A stretch of DNA of 64,000 bases, from contig CAJNDS010002165.1 in assembly GCA_905221605.1 (NCBI GenBank), positions 145,001-209,000 of the forward strand, read 5' to 3'. A program made the translations under genes and the position numbers. This DNA is from Symbiodinium natans. Lineage: Eukaryota > Sar > Dinophyceae > Suessiales > Symbiodiniaceae. Under the pieces are notes generated by a model. It worked only from the letters and a program-made list of their open reading frames with translations, was not told the DNA's origin and made no database searches. Of the stretch, positions 1 through 9,992 are shown piece by piece. The stretch's first letter is position 1. The number at the start of each line of letters is the position of its first letter.

Positions 1-191
1 TGCATGGCATTAGGGCTTAGGGTTTAGGATTTAGGGGCTTCAAATTTACCCCAAGGCCTCTTACTTCAAGGTTTTGACTCAAAGGGTTAGGGTTTATGGT
101 TCAGCTGAGGGGTGTCGGCTAAGCCCTGAACCCCAAACCCGAACCCCAAACCCTAAACACAAAACCCTAAACCCTCAACCCCAAACCCTAC

Positions 192-252
192 AGCAAATCG
201 CCAGGAGGCATAGTAGTAGTTGCGCTTGCACGCCTTCCTCTCCAACGCTCGC
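192..252 (-). CDS. Candidate internal exon (island 1)
   Basis: A 61-nt GC-rich island inside telomere-like repeats. On the minus strand it follows an AG acceptor with G as first exon base, reads 20 codons (…KRNYYYASWRFA) and stops at a GTAGGG donor that runs into GGGTTTG repeats. No family recognised. The plus strand is also partly open, so strand is a best guess, supported by the minus-strand kinase and P-loop-like exons further right. Confidence 0.25.
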
Positions 253-576
253 CTGGCGCAAATCCCAAAGGGTTTTGAAGACTCTAACATAGTTAAATGC
301 AACATAAGGGCCTGAAATAAATAGAACAGGGTTTGGGCAGGGGGGTTATGATAGTAAGTTGAGAAAGGGACCAGAGGGGAATACTATTAGTAAATACTCC
401 GACCCCTATACTAGCCCGCAGAAGCCCCCAAACGGGGCCCTGAACCCCGATCCCCCTAAACCCCCAATTCGGGTTGAGGGCTTAGGGTTCATGGTTTAGG
501 GTTTAGGCCCCCCCCCCTCCCCCCTAAGCCAGCCCCTTATCCCCCCGGAAGCCCCTCAACCCGAATATTCCTGAGT

Positions 577-699
577 CTCCCTAAACCCTAAACCCTAACC
601 CTAAACCCTAAACCCTAAACCCTAAACCCTCAACCCTAAACCCTAAACCCTAAACCCTCAACTCTCAACCCTCAACCCTAAACCCTAAACCCAAACCCC
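577..699. repeat. CCCTAAA telomere-like block
   Basis: Near-perfect CCCTAAA heptamers with a few CCCTCAA variants. It is internal, not terminal, and precedes a GC-rich stretch followed by TTTAGGG copies. Confidence 0.9.
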
Positions 700-849
700 C
701 CAAATTCAACGGAACGCCCGGCTGAGGGAAGGTGGGGTTGAGGCTTTGCGGCTTTAGCGCTCAAAGGTTTAGGGCTTTAGGGCTTAAGGGGTCAACTAGG
801 GTTTAGGCTTTAGGGCTTTAGGGCTTTGGGGCTTAGGGCTTAAGGGTGT

Positions 850-1330
850 AGGGCTGAGCGTTGTGCCCGACGAATGGGCTCGAGCAGCTCAGTAGTAACC
901 TAGACCCCCATAAAGCCTGAACCCTAAACCCTAAACCCTAAACCCTAATCTTACTGGCCCAAAACCCAAGGAAATAAAAGTTGAAACTTTGAGAATGAGC
1001 TACCTTATAAGAAGCCCAAAAGTTGAAAAGTTGGGTTTTGAGCCAGTAAGTAATCATAACCCTGCACCCTGGACTGTTGGGGGGTGGATAGTGGTATTGT
1101 ATAACGTCAACGCTAGAACCCTACAACGTGAAACCCTGAACCCCAAGAACCCTGCTACAAACCCTACAAACCCACAAACCTTATAAACCCTGTCGAACCT
1201 ATAAAGTCTATGTACCCTCTAACATTCAAACCCTATGAACCCCCTAAACCCTTTAGACCCTAAAGCCTAAACCCTAAACCCTGCACCCTAAACCCCAAAC
1301 CCCAAACCCTACACCCTAAACCCAAAAAGC
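850..1330. other. Telomere-like and unassigned sequence
   Basis: A TTTAGGG-derived stretch, a short unique segment near 855-900, and degraded CCCTAAA copies up to the exon island at 1341. An open frame at 989-1186 is mostly repeat translated and is not taken as a gene. Confidence 0.5.
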
Positions 1331-1340
1331 ACCGTAGCAC

Positions 1341-1419
1341 CTCATGAGACCCAGCGCGCGCGGCAGGTCGCGCAGAGGCCAGGGCGCGGCGATGTAGAAG
1401 CAGCCTTCGAAGATGAAGC
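1341..1419 (-). CDS. Candidate internal exon (island 2)
   Basis: A 79-nt island flanked by CCCTAAA on the left and TTTAGGG on the right. Minus strand: acceptor CAACAG before G, 25 codons containing FIFEGCFYIAAPWPLRDL, donor after ATGAG at GTGCTACGG. The mirror frame on the plus strand is also open (…GDVEAAFEDEACW, donor TGG/GTAGGG) and has reasonable splice sites, so strand is unresolved. No family recognised. Confidence 0.3.
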
Positions 1420-1696
1420 CTGTTGGGTAGGGCTTCGGGTTTAGGGCTTAGGGTTTACAGTTTAGGGCTTAGGGGTTAGGGTTTGAGGTTTAGGGAGGTC
1501 TAATAAGGTTGACCCAGACCCCCGGGTACCCTTTAAGATGCTCGCTTAGGCCCTTATTAAGGGGTACTTGGGGGGGTGCAAGGGAGGGCTCAGGGTTTAA
1601 GGTTTAGGGTTGAGGGCTAGGGTTTAGGGTTTGGGGTTTGGGGTTTAGGGTTCATGGTTTAGGGTTCAGGGCTTCTCTGGTTCAAGACGACGGAGG

Positions 1697-1918
1697 CTAG
1701 GGGTTAGGGTTTGGGATTTGGGGGTTTCGGGTTTCCAGCACGCAGGGTCTGGACTGAGGTTTGAAGGATTGGGTTCTCTCATGTAGCGCAAGTAACGGTA
1801 AGCTGGTTGGCGCCTTCTTTTTCGGGGTCTTATAACCCCAAACTGTTAACAGCATCTGTTCACTACACATGAACCGCGGCAGCAACTCAGCCAACGTTCC
1901 TCGCACGGTGACCCCCAT
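1697..1918 (-). CDS. Unassigned open frame in repeat-poor stretch
   Basis: An open frame between a TTTAGGG block and a CCCTAAA block. Its first part (GTLAELLPRFMCSEQ) looks protein-like and follows an AG acceptor with G as first base near 1885; the last third translates telomere-like repeat and cannot be coding in any conserved sense. It may be one exon of about 50-100 nt. No domain seen. Confidence 0.2.
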   Translation of the reverse strand: MGVTVRGTLAELLPRFMCSEQMLLTVWGYKTPKKKAPTSLPLLALHERTQSFKPQSRPCVLETRNPQIPNPNP

Positions 1919-2106
1919 AAACCCTCAATATCACTCGACCCTAAAAGCCCAAACCCCAACCTCTAAACCCCTGAAACTCTGAACCCCTAAACCCGCCCTC
2001 CCCCCCCCGCAAACCCCTAAGAGAACAAAAGCCCCAAGATTTCAAAAACCCTGAAACTCTAAACTCTAAACCCTTTAAATCCTTCAGGCCCCTAAATCCT
2101 AAAGAC

Positions 2107-2153
2107 ATCATCGCCGAGAAACCGAGACCACCCTCCTCGTCGGGCCCCACGGC
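2107..2153 (-). CDS. Candidate small exon (island 3)
   Basis: A 47-nt island with CCCTAAA-type repeats left and a long TTTAGGG block right. Minus strand: acceptor TTTTAG before G, codons GPDEEGGLGFSAM, donor GTCTTTAGG that merges into the repeat. Its phase does not fit island 2 directly, so either another small exon lies between them or the call is wrong. Confidence 0.22.
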
Positions 2154-2164
2154 CTAAAAGGGCT

Positions 2165-2296
2165 CGGGTTTAGGGTTTAGGGTTTAGGGTTTAGGGTTTA
2201 GGGTTTAGGGTTTAGGGTTTAGGGTTTAGGGTTTAGGGTTTAGGGTTTAGGGTTTAGGGTTTACGGTTTACGGTTTAGGGTTTAGGGTTTAGCATC
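2165..2296. repeat. Long TTTAGGG array
   Basis: About 18 nearly uninterrupted TTTAGGG heptamers with two TTTACGG variants near the right end. It sits immediately right of the small exon island at 2107-2153. Confidence 0.95.
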
Positions 2297-2503
2297 GGCT
2301 TCGGGATTTTAGGGCTTCAGGGTTTTGGGAGTGTTAGGATGGTGCGTAGCAAGTTGAGGGGCTCAGGGTTTTTTAGGTTTAGGGGGGAGCATGGTATGGC
2401 AATCATGTAGGGTAGGATCTTGGCCTCGTTGTAGGGTTTGGGGTGGTCAAGACAGTCGCGCTTTCAAAATGTAGCTCTAATGCCCCTATTCTTCGAGCTT
2501 AAA

Positions 2504-2660
2504 CACCAAGGGCCCATGTGCCTATATAGTCTAGTCTATACTTGGTCCCTAAAGGCTACTATAAGGCACAAGTACCTACTACACCCAAAGGGTCCATGTA
2601 CCCATATAGCAGATACTTGGGCCTTAAAGGGCTTCCCATATGGAAGCTTTAGGGCCCAAT
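2504..2660. repeat. Member of the GGTCCATGTACC hairpin family
   Basis: Contains two related half-copies: one beginning near GGGCCCATGTGCC and one with GGGTCCATGTACCCATATAG followed by AGATACTTGGGCC. The same words recur at 58213, 59593 and 62454, where complete inverted repeats are seen. This copy looks decayed or compound. No coding capacity. Confidence 0.55.
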
Positions 2661-2688
2661 CCCTAAACCCTATGCCCTAAAGAACTGC

Positions 2689-2927
2689 TGGTCGGAGGAA
2701 GTGAGCCATGAACATGCGCTAAGTCCCCATGCTCCCAGCGGCAAGCCTTGTCCAAGCCGAGCTGAGACATCACGCTGCACAGTCCAGGTGGCTGAGAGTT
2801 GTCGCCATCCCGGATCATCTTCCGGAGGAGTTTCAGCAATGTGGACTTTTTCAGGCCAGTTCCCCCAAGCATCAAGACATGCTCTTTGGCCGAGATGCCG
2901 GTGCTGCCCATACGCATGGACCACGCC
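2689..2927 (-). CDS. Exon with P-loop-like motif, putative NTPase fragment
   Basis: The frame reads MRMGSTGISAKEHVLMLGG and continues TGLKKSTLLKLLRKM. GGTGLKKSTLL resembles a Walker A loop (GxxxxGK[ST]) following a hydrophobic beta strand, but the invariant Gly before Lys is replaced by Lys. The exon starts after AG with G as first base and continues through an acidic/His segment to about 2690, where no clean GT donor is visible. A second minus frame is also open over the same stretch. CCCTAAA copies lie on both sides. It could be an ABC, AAA or GTPase-type fragment; family not determined. The missing Gly makes activity doubtful. Confidence 0.4.
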
Positions 2928-3306
2928 CTCCAACCCAACTCACTCCAAAACCATAAACCCTAAAGCCCTAAACCTTAACCCCTAAACCCCAATCCCTGAG
3001 CCCTAAACCCTACGCCCTAAACCCTAATCTGAGGACTTTGGCACCGCGTACTCCTGATGCCAAACGAGGCCCATACCGGCCCATACCTAAAAGATCAACC
3101 CCCACATACGACTAGCTAAACTCCCAACGCCTAAACCCTAAAGCTACCAACCGCAAAAAACTACCAACCGCAAAAAATCCCAAACCCCCCAAACCCAAAA
3201 ACCATGAACCCCACACCCTAAAAAGCCCCAAAGCCCTCAACCCCCAACCCCCAACCGCCCTAAACGAGCCCTAAACCCTAACCCCCCAAACCCTAAACCA
3301 CCATCA

Positions 3307-3402
3307 GCCTCTAAACCCTAAACCCTAAACCCTAAACCCTAAACCCTAAACCCTAAACCCTAAACCCTAAACCCTAAACCCTAAACCCTAAACCCTAAAC
3401 CC
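3307..3402. repeat. CCCTAAA array left of island 4
   Basis: About 13 consecutive CCCTAAA heptamers running directly into the candidate donor of the next exon island (GTGGGGG then TTTAGGG on the minus strand). Confidence 0.95.
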
Positions 3403-3406
3403 CCAC

Positions 3407-3480
3407 CCTCCCGACCTGCATGCGCTGTGCGTTGCGGAGGAACTCGCGGCCACCGCCCGTCAGGGCTTGCCGTAAGATTC
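3407..3480 (-). CDS. Candidate internal exon (island 4)
   Basis: A 74-nt island. Minus strand: acceptor CCTGAG before G, residues LRQALTGGGREFLRNAQRM, donor GTGGGGG merging with TTTAGGG. The mirror plus frame (DLHALCVAEELAATARQGL) is equally protein-like and ends at a canonical GTAAGA donor. Strand is unresolved; neighbouring minus-strand evidence tips the call. Confidence 0.3.
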
Positions 3481-3521
3481 CTCAGGTTCTGGGGCTTAGG
3501 GGATTAGGGGATGAGGGGTTT

Positions 3522-3652
3522 AGGGGTTTAGGGGTTTAGGGTTTAGGGGTTTAGGGGTTTAGGGGTTTAGGGGTTTAGGGGTTTAGGGGTTTAGGGGTTT
3601 AGGGGTTTAGGGGTTTAGGGGTTTAGGGGTTTAGGGGTTTAGGGTTTAGCGT
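3522..3652. repeat. TTTAGGGG octamer variant array
   Basis: A homogeneous run of TTTAGGGG, eight bases per unit instead of seven, about 15 copies. It is clearly distinct from adjoining TTTAGGG copies and indicates local expansion of one variant. Confidence 0.95.
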
Positions 3653-3724
3653 TTATAGTGGGGGGCTTAGGGGGTTTAGGGTTTAGGACTTCGGGGGGCT
3701 CAGTGGGGGCTTGGGATTTAGGGC

Positions 3725-4085
3725 TTAGAGGGGTTCAGGTTTCAGGGCTTACGCGCGTCAAGGGGTTTTGGGTTTTGGGATTTAAGGTTTAAAGGCGGTT
3801 CTAATGGTTCAAGGTTCGGGGTGATGACTCGTTGTTTGTTTAGCGGATTCTGGGGTGGTGCTGTTGAGCCTTAGATGTTTCTATAGGGCGAAGGCAATTA
3901 GGTTCACGTGCCCGGGACATGTTCGCTTGAAGTTTTAATTAGGGGTATAGCGTGGTTCTGAAGGGGTTTACCCCGAGACTCCAATACTGCATATCTATGA
4001 AAAATCCTTAAACCATATCAGCAATCAACGCTCTTAGATTCTAACAGATATTCCGTAATTGAGGGGTACTGGAGTTCCTGGGTTT
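3725..4085. other. Repeat-poor stretch, nothing assigned
   Basis: AT-richer unique sequence between a TTTAGGG block and a CCCTAAA block; probable intron interior. No open frame, motif or RNA gene recognised. Confidence 0.4.
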
Positions 4086-4160
4086 AGAGCTTAAGGTATT
4101 AAACCCTAAACCCTAAACCCTAAACCCTAAACCCTAATGTGGGGGCTGTGAGCCCATGAC

Positions 4161-4218
4161 TTGGCCCGGGGCCGTACGCGGAGCTCATGTACTGGAAGGC
4201 ATCGGCGTAGACGCTGGC
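4161..4218 (-). CDS. Candidate internal exon (island 5)
   Basis: Between CCCTAAA copies (left) and TTTAGGG copies (right). Minus strand: acceptor CCGAG before G, residues ASVYADAFQYMSSAYG, donor GTCATGG or, alternatively, GTACGG at 4177. The direct mirror frame contains a stop, though a third frame is open. No family recognised. Confidence 0.3.
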
Positions 4219-4292
4219 CTCGGCTCATCCCCCCAACCCATTTCTTAGGGTTTAGGATTTAGGGTTTAGGGCTTAGGGTTTAGGGTTTTACG

Positions 4293-4397
4293 ACTATTTG
4301 CTTAAGAACTCCAAAAGAATGAAAAAATAGTAATCCCTGTATTACACTTAATAAGAATACTTTTTCAATGTTTTGGGGGGTCTTAAGCAATTAGTAG
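4293..4397. mobile_element. Hairpin element, family B (CTATTTGCTTAAGAAC ends)
   Basis: About 105 bp with inverted ends: ACTATTTGCTTAAGA on the left and TCTTAAGCAATTAGTAG on the right. The AT-rich centre includes ATTACACTTAATAAGAATAC, similar to the centre of the copy at 47572. MITE-like: short, no coding capacity, imperfect terminal inverted repeats. Confidence 0.65.
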
Positions 4398-4527
4398 TTT
4401 ATGCACCCTAAGCTCAGCCTCAAGGCTCCAAGGCCCAGCCACACCCCTCCCCTCCCCCACGTTTGTCATATGCTTCCTGTCACCCCTGAACCCTCAACCC
4501 CAACTCTGCCCAGAATCCTAAATGGGC

Positions 4528-4623
4528 TCTGCCACGCCACGCGGCCGCCTTCGGGTCGTTCGGCAAGGCTTTCAGGGCCCGGTTGGCGTTCTCCCAGGCC
4601 TCAGGACCCACCTGGCCCAGGGT
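4528..4623 (-). CDS. Candidate exon, TPR-like helix pair
   Basis: Exactly 32 codons in phase 0 between acceptor CTGCAG and a GC-type donor. The peptide contains WENANRALKALPNDPKAAAW, which resembles a tetratricopeptide repeat helix with the P-N-D-P turn. Dinoflagellates use GC donors, so this is acceptable. It lies 0.6 kb downstream of the kinase exon on the same strand and could belong to the same gene, but phase continuity was not established. The TPR assignment is inference from pattern. Confidence 0.35.
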
Positions 4624-5307
4624 CTGCAGAGGGGTTTAGGGTTTAGTGGTTCGGGCTTGAATTTTGGGGGGCCTTAGGGGTTCGTAGGCTGTTCAGGGTT
4701 TAGGGCCTAGGGACTTATAAGTTCTCAAAGTTCGTAAAGATCTTTCGAGTTGCAAGTTAATGGGTTCAGGCCTTCGCTGGCTTAGGGTTAGGTTAAGGGT
4801 TTTAAGATGGCGCTGAGGCCTTGAAAATGTTCAGGGTTTAGGGCGCATATGTGGCGCAGAGTCGCTGTCCCACACCCACCTCCCCATTTTAGGGTGTAGG
4901 GCTTAAGGGTTGTAACGTTTGGATATAGGGGTTTAGGGTTTTATGGTTTAGGGTTTGGGGTGTTCAAGGCTTAGTGGGTTTTCCTGAGGCGCTTAAGGGT
5001 TTTGCTTGGGGTTGCTGGTTTTACGGTCTAAGGTGTCAGGGCTATATATCGTGGCTATATATCGTGTGTAGGATTTGCGTGAGGTTTTTGCATTTCTGAC
5101 ACTTGGTTTAGGTCCCTCACCGGGCATCAAGGCTGTAAGAAAGAAGCTGTAGGGCGCGAACCTAGTTTTGGCTGTTAAGGGTTCAGGCTATGTTTACGGA
5201 GCTAGCTCTACGATGCACAATCCTTACAGGACAACTCAACCTCCAAAATCAAAACAAATAAAAATCGAAAAATCAGTGGAACGACCGTAACGTCAACGTG
5301 TATATGC

Positions 5308-5591
5308 CTAGCAGTCAGCAAAAAATTTGCCTCCTTGATGTCTCTGTGCACGACTCCTTGCTCGTGCAAAAAAGCTACCGAAGCAACCACTTGTCGCATG
5401 AAACACACCATTGAGGAAGGTTCAGCAAGGCCGTTCACGGACTCCAGGGCATTCTCCAAATCACACGCATAGAGGTCAAAGACGATGCACAAAATGCCCG
5501 GTTTGTAATAAAGGTCGTGACAGCGGATGATATTTAGGTGCTGCAGCCCTCGGCGAATACCAGGGGGCCGGAAGATATGAAATCGACAATT
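5308..5591 (-). CDS. Serine/threonine protein kinase domain exon (partial)
   Basis: The frame reads RRGLQHLNIIRCHDLYYK, then ILCIVFDLYACDL, then a helix with VASVAFLHEQGVVHRDIKEA followed by NFLLT. This is the alpha-C to catalytic-loop part of an eukaryotic protein kinase: HPNI-like segment, hinge, alpha-E and HRDIKxxN with the catalytic Asp, the Lys typical of Ser/Thr kinases, and the Asn. The DFG motif, activation loop and C-lobe are absent; the frame continues into hydrophobic non-kinase sequence and stops at 5208, so an intron probably begins near 5307 (GC donor after GCTAG). The 5' end may be an acceptor TTTTCAG at 5592. The Gly-rich loop and the beta-3 Lys must lie in exons upstream, not identified. 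Subfamily unclear. Confidence 0.75.
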
Positions 5592-5729
5592 CTGAAAATC
5601 GGAGAAGAAAAGCGCCGAGAAAAAGACCGGGCCGGCGCAAATAGCAACCCGCGCCCGCGCCGCCCCGCTCGAATGCGTTGCTTCAAGTCCTGAAAACCAA
5701 ACGAGTCTTCACATGAAGTGAACATAAGT

Positions 5730-6438
5730 AACAATGTTCACCGAAGTGAACGGCCCGCCTCGTAGGCCAACGTCTCGCAAGCGCAGCAGTGTACCGTCCA
5801 AACCTATCGTGATCGGGTCACACTTCCTGGCGGCGTTACGTTCCTGGCGGCGTTACGTGGAAGCCTTGCCACGCTGCAAGTACCTGCATCAACTCAGCGC
5901 GAGCTACTGGGAAGAAAATCCCCAAGACTTGACATGAGCTAGGCCCCAGGCCCAGGGAACTTCAACCATGTCTGCATCACCCCGCGCGGCACCTGCGCGC
6001 CAGCGCTGGCCCAGACCTGAGCTCCCCACCGGGTGTATTGCCGGGCACCTGCGCAACCTCATGCGTGCCTTCACCAGCCAAAAGGCGGTCGACATCGGTG
6101 GCATTTCCCTTAACTTGAACCTCCGGACGACCCATGCGGCTTAAGTGGTGGCATTGAACCTGAGGACAGCACGCCGTGGGAATGGACGCTGACTTGCGGC
6201 GCCGCAGCCCTGCCCAATAGGCTGGAGTAAGATACAAGTGGAGCGATCAATTCCAACGCGCCTCCCAGACATGGCTCACACGGGTGCGGAGATGCTTTAC
6301 GCGCAAGCAAGAAAGAACACTCTTGGATTCTGTGCTCCCTGCGAGATTTACAGGTCTTGGCACCTAGTCCTACAGCATGAAGCCAACATATTTAAAGGCA
6401 TCACGCTCAAGGTTTGGGATGGCTTGGGCCTCGAAGCA
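5730..6438. other. Unassigned sequence left of the gap
   Basis: Moderately GC-rich unique sequence with several overlapping open frames (for example 5734-5937 plus and 5977-6237 minus), none with a recognisable domain. A 17-bp exact tandem duplication lies at 5824-5857. No splice chain was found. Confidence 0.4.
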
Positions 6439-6440
6439 AG

Positions 6441-6529
6441 AAGAAAAAACAAACACACACACACAAAAAAAAACAAACACAAACACACACACACACACAC
6501 ACAAAAAAAAACACACACACACACACACA
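6441..6529. repeat. CA / A-rich microsatellite at gap edge
   Basis: Alternating CACACA runs and A8-A9 runs directly abutting the N gap. Such sequence commonly causes assembly breaks. Confidence 0.9.
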
Positions 6530-6629
6530 NNNNNNNNNNNNNNNNNNNNNNNNNNNNNNNNNNNNNNNNNNNNNNNNNNNNNNNNNNNNNNNNNNNNNNN
6601 NNNNNNNNNNNNNNNNNNNNNNNNNNNNN
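6530..6629. other. Assembly gap of 100 N
   Basis: Exactly 100 N, the conventional filler for a gap of unknown size. The left flank is a microsatellite and the right flank is already inside the tandem array, so the true left end of the array is not known. Confidence 0.98.
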
Positions 6630-6678
6630 GGTTGTAAGCATGCCCGAAGCTCAAGGACTGCAAGCTGCCAGGCAAACG

Positions 6679-7100
6679 TCACGCAACTCAGGGACTGCAA
6701 GCTGCCAGGCAAACGTCGCATTCAGGTCCAAGGTGTTGGGCAACTGGATCTCCGCCAAGCTGCCAGGCAAACGTAAGCTCTGATTGTAAGCGCACCCGGA
6801 ACTCAAGGACTGCAAGCTGCCGGGCATGTGCGCATTCATGCTTCAAATGTTCCTGCCAGGCAAACGTCACATTCTCCAAGCTCTGGTTGTAAGCGTGCCC
6901 GAAGCTCAAGGGCTGCAAGCTGCCAGGCAAACGTCACGCAACTCAGGGACTGCAAGCTGCCAGGCAAACGTCACATTCAGGTCCAAGGTGTTGGGCAACT
7001 GGGTCTCCGCCAAGCTGCCAGGCAAACGTAAGCTCTGATTGTAAGCGCACCCGGAACTCAAGGACTGCAAGCTGCCGGGCAAGCGCCATACTCTCCAAGC
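6679..7100 (-). repeat. 250-bp sub-duplication at the left of the array
   Basis: The segment with ATTCAGGTCCAAGGTGTTGG and GGCAACTGG(A/G)TCTCCGCC occurs at about 6679 and again at about 6929, 250 bp apart, nearly identical. The same segment returns once more near 14210, after the higher-order copies. Confidence 0.8.
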
Positions 7101-7271
7101 TTTGGTTGTAAGCGTACCCGAAGCTCAAGGACTGCAAGCTGCCAGGCAAACGTCACGAATCTCAAGGACTGCAAGCTGCCAGGCAAACGTCAAGCTCTGG
7201 TTGCCTCAAGGACTGCAAGCTGCCAGGCAAACTTCACATCCTCCAAGCTCTGGTTGTAAGCGTACCCGAAG

Positions 7272-7622
7272 CAGACCATCAACCTTTTGTTGGCGTAGTA
7301 GCGCAACGTCATCATGAGGTATGTTAGGAAGAAGAAACTCTGTTGGAAGTGGACCACATGTGAAACATGATGACATGCAAACGAGCTCAGACATGCATGT
7401 TTCAAATAATGAAATGTTAACATGATGGATGAAGGAAGTCGACTCGCAGTTGGTCTCAATTCTTTTGCTCGCTCCAAGCCAAGCGTCAGAGGTAGGTGAG
7501 ATAGAACAGGACTCGTTTTTGGTGAAATTGAAAACAAAATGACCAAAGAGGAAACCGGTACTGCTTGCGTGTGTGGTGCCGATCTGCGTGGTCATCTTGG
7601 CGTGGTGCTGTTGGCTTGAATT
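7272..7622. other. Non-repeat insert inside the array
   Basis: About 350 bp of unrelated, AT-richer sequence interrupts the array between AAGCGTACCCGAAGC and AAGCTCTGGTTGCAAGCG. It breaks the 67-bp periodicity. No terminal inverted repeat or target duplication was evident by eye. Open frames on the minus strand run through it but show no domain. Confidence 0.6.
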
Positions 7623-7692
7623 CTAAGCTCTGGTTGCAAGCGTAGCCGAAGCTCAAGGACTACAAGCTGTCAAGCTGCCAGGCAAACGTCAC

Positions 7693-9992
7693 GAAGCTCA
7701 AGGGCTGCAAGTTGTCTAGCAAACGTCACATTCTTCGAGTTCTGGGTACAAGCGTACCCGAAGCTCAAGGACTGCAAACTGTCAGGCAAACGTCACATGC
7801 TCCAAGCTCTGGTTGTAAGCGTACCCGAATCCCAAGGACTGTAGGCTGCCAGGCCAAGGTCACACTCTCCAGTTCAAGCTCTGGATGAAAGCGTACCCGA
7901 AGCTCAAGGACTGCAAGCTGCCAGGCTGCCACTACGTCAGCCACTGGTGAAAAGCGCTCTGGGTAGGTGAGGGACTGGGGTAGGGACAAGCTGCGCATGA
8001 ACGCGTGATATGCATGATCAAAATCGCACTTCACTTCATGACGCTGGGTTTAGGGAGGAAGGGGGTGGGGATCGTCACTGCTCAACATAGGCACGTGCTG
8101 ACTACGCCCGCGTGGTCGGTGGCGTAGTCCTGTGGTGGTACTTGTCGATTCGGATACCATCTCTGAGATTGGCTGGCGTGTTCTTGCGCAGAGGTTGGAG
8201 GGGAAAGGGTGTGGGGCACGGTCGGCCTGCACCGCCTTGTTGAACGCCGTCTGCGTCAAACGTCACGAAGCTCAAGGACTGCAAGCTGCCAGGCGAACGT
8301 CACATTGTCCAAGCTCCGGTTGTGAGCGCGCCCGAATCTCAATGACTGCAAGCTGCCAGGCCAACGTCACACTCTCCAATCCAAGTTCTGGTTGTAAGCG
8401 TACCCGAAGCGCAAAGACTGCAAGATACCAGGCAAACGTGACGAAGCTCAAGGACTGCAAGCTGCCAGGCAAACGTCACATTCTCCAAGCTCTGGTTGTA
8501 AGCGTACCTGAAGCTCAAGGATTGCAAGCACATTGTCGAAGCTCTGGTTGTAAGCGAAAACGAAGCTCAAGGACTGCAAGCTGCCAGGCAAACGTCACGT
8601 TCTCCAAGCTCTGGTCGTAAGCGTGCCCGAAGCGGCAAGCTGCCAGGCAAGCATCGCACTGTCCAAGCTCTGGTTGTAGGCGTACCCTAATCTCAAGGAC
8701 TACGAGCCGCCAGGCAAACGTCACGAAGCTCAAGGACTGCAAGTTGCCAGGCAAACGTCACGTTGTCCAAATTCTGGTTGTAGGCATACCCGAAATTCAC
8801 GGACTGCAAATTGCCAGGTAAACGTCACACAAGGACTGTAAGCTGCCAGGCAAACGTCATTTTCTCCAAGCTCTGGTTGTAAGCGTACTAGATGCTCAAG
8901 GACCGCAAGCTGCCAGGCAAACGTCACATTCTCCAAGCTCTGGTTGAAAGCGTACCAGAAGCTCAAGGACTGCAAGCTGCCAGGCAAACGTCACAAACTC
9001 CCAGCTCTGGTTGTAAGCGTGCCCGAAGCTCAAGGATTGCAAGCTGCCAGGCAAACGTCACGAAGTTCAAGGACTGCAAGCTGTCATGCAAACGTCACAT
9101 CATCCAAGCTCTGGTTGTAAGCGTGCCCGAAGCTCAAGGATTGCAAGCTGCCAGGCAAACGTCACGAAGCTCAAGGACTGCAGGCTGTCAGGCAAACGTT
9201 ACATCATCCAAGCTCTGGTTGTAAGTGTACCCGAAGCTCAAGGACTGCAAGGTGCCAGGCAAACGTCACACTCTCCAAGCTCTGGTCGCAAACGTATCCG
9301 AAGCTCGAGGATTGCAAGCCGCCATGCGAACATCACGAAGCTCAAGGACTGCAAGTTGCCAGGCGAACGTCACATTCTCCAAGTTCTTGTAGGTGCACCC
9401 GAAGCTCAAGGACTGCAAGCTGTTTTGAAAAGCGGACGTGGTGGGGGAAAGGGGGTGGGATAGGGTCTCAGAAATTGACGGGCATGTTCCTGTGACGTGG
9501 TGGGGGGAAAGGGTGTGGGGTAGGTGTGGTTGCAAGCGTGCCGGTTGTAAGCGTACCCGAAGCTCAAGGACTGCAAGCTACCAGGCAAACGTGACGAAAC
9601 TCAAGGACTGCAAGCTGCCAAGCAAACGTCACATTCTCCGAGCTCTGGTTGTAAGCGTACCCGAAGCTCAAGGATTGCAAGCACATTGTCGAAGCTCTGG
9701 TTGTAAGCGTAAACGGAGCTAAGGACTGCAAGCTGCCAGGCAAACGTCACGTTCTCCAAGCTGTGGTTGTAAGCGTGCCCGAAGCGGCAAGCTGCCAGGC
9801 AAAACATCGCACTGTCTAAGCTCTGGTTGTAGGCGTACCCTAATCAGGCAAACGTCACATTCTCGAAGCTCTGGTTGCAAGCGCACCCGAAGTTCAAGGA
9901 CTGCAAGTTGCCAGGCAAACGTCACACTTTCCATGCTCTGGTTGTAAGCGTGCCCGGAGCTCAAGGATTGTAAGTGGCCAGGCAAACGTCAC
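7693..9992. repeat. Higher-order repeat copy 1 (2300 bp)
   Basis: Anchors such as AAGGGCTGCAAGTTGTCTAG and the G-rich spacer AAAAGCGGACGTGG recur at the same relative positions in copies 2 and 3. Copy 1 is the most diverged: it lacks the CATGGTCATG stretch near 8118 present in the others and has a 4-bp deletion near 9388. Confidence 0.85.

Noticed and set aside
5824-5857. Functional tandem operator
   Set aside because: A single exact 17-bp duplication (TTCCTGGCGGCGTTACG twice) is more simply a small slippage event.
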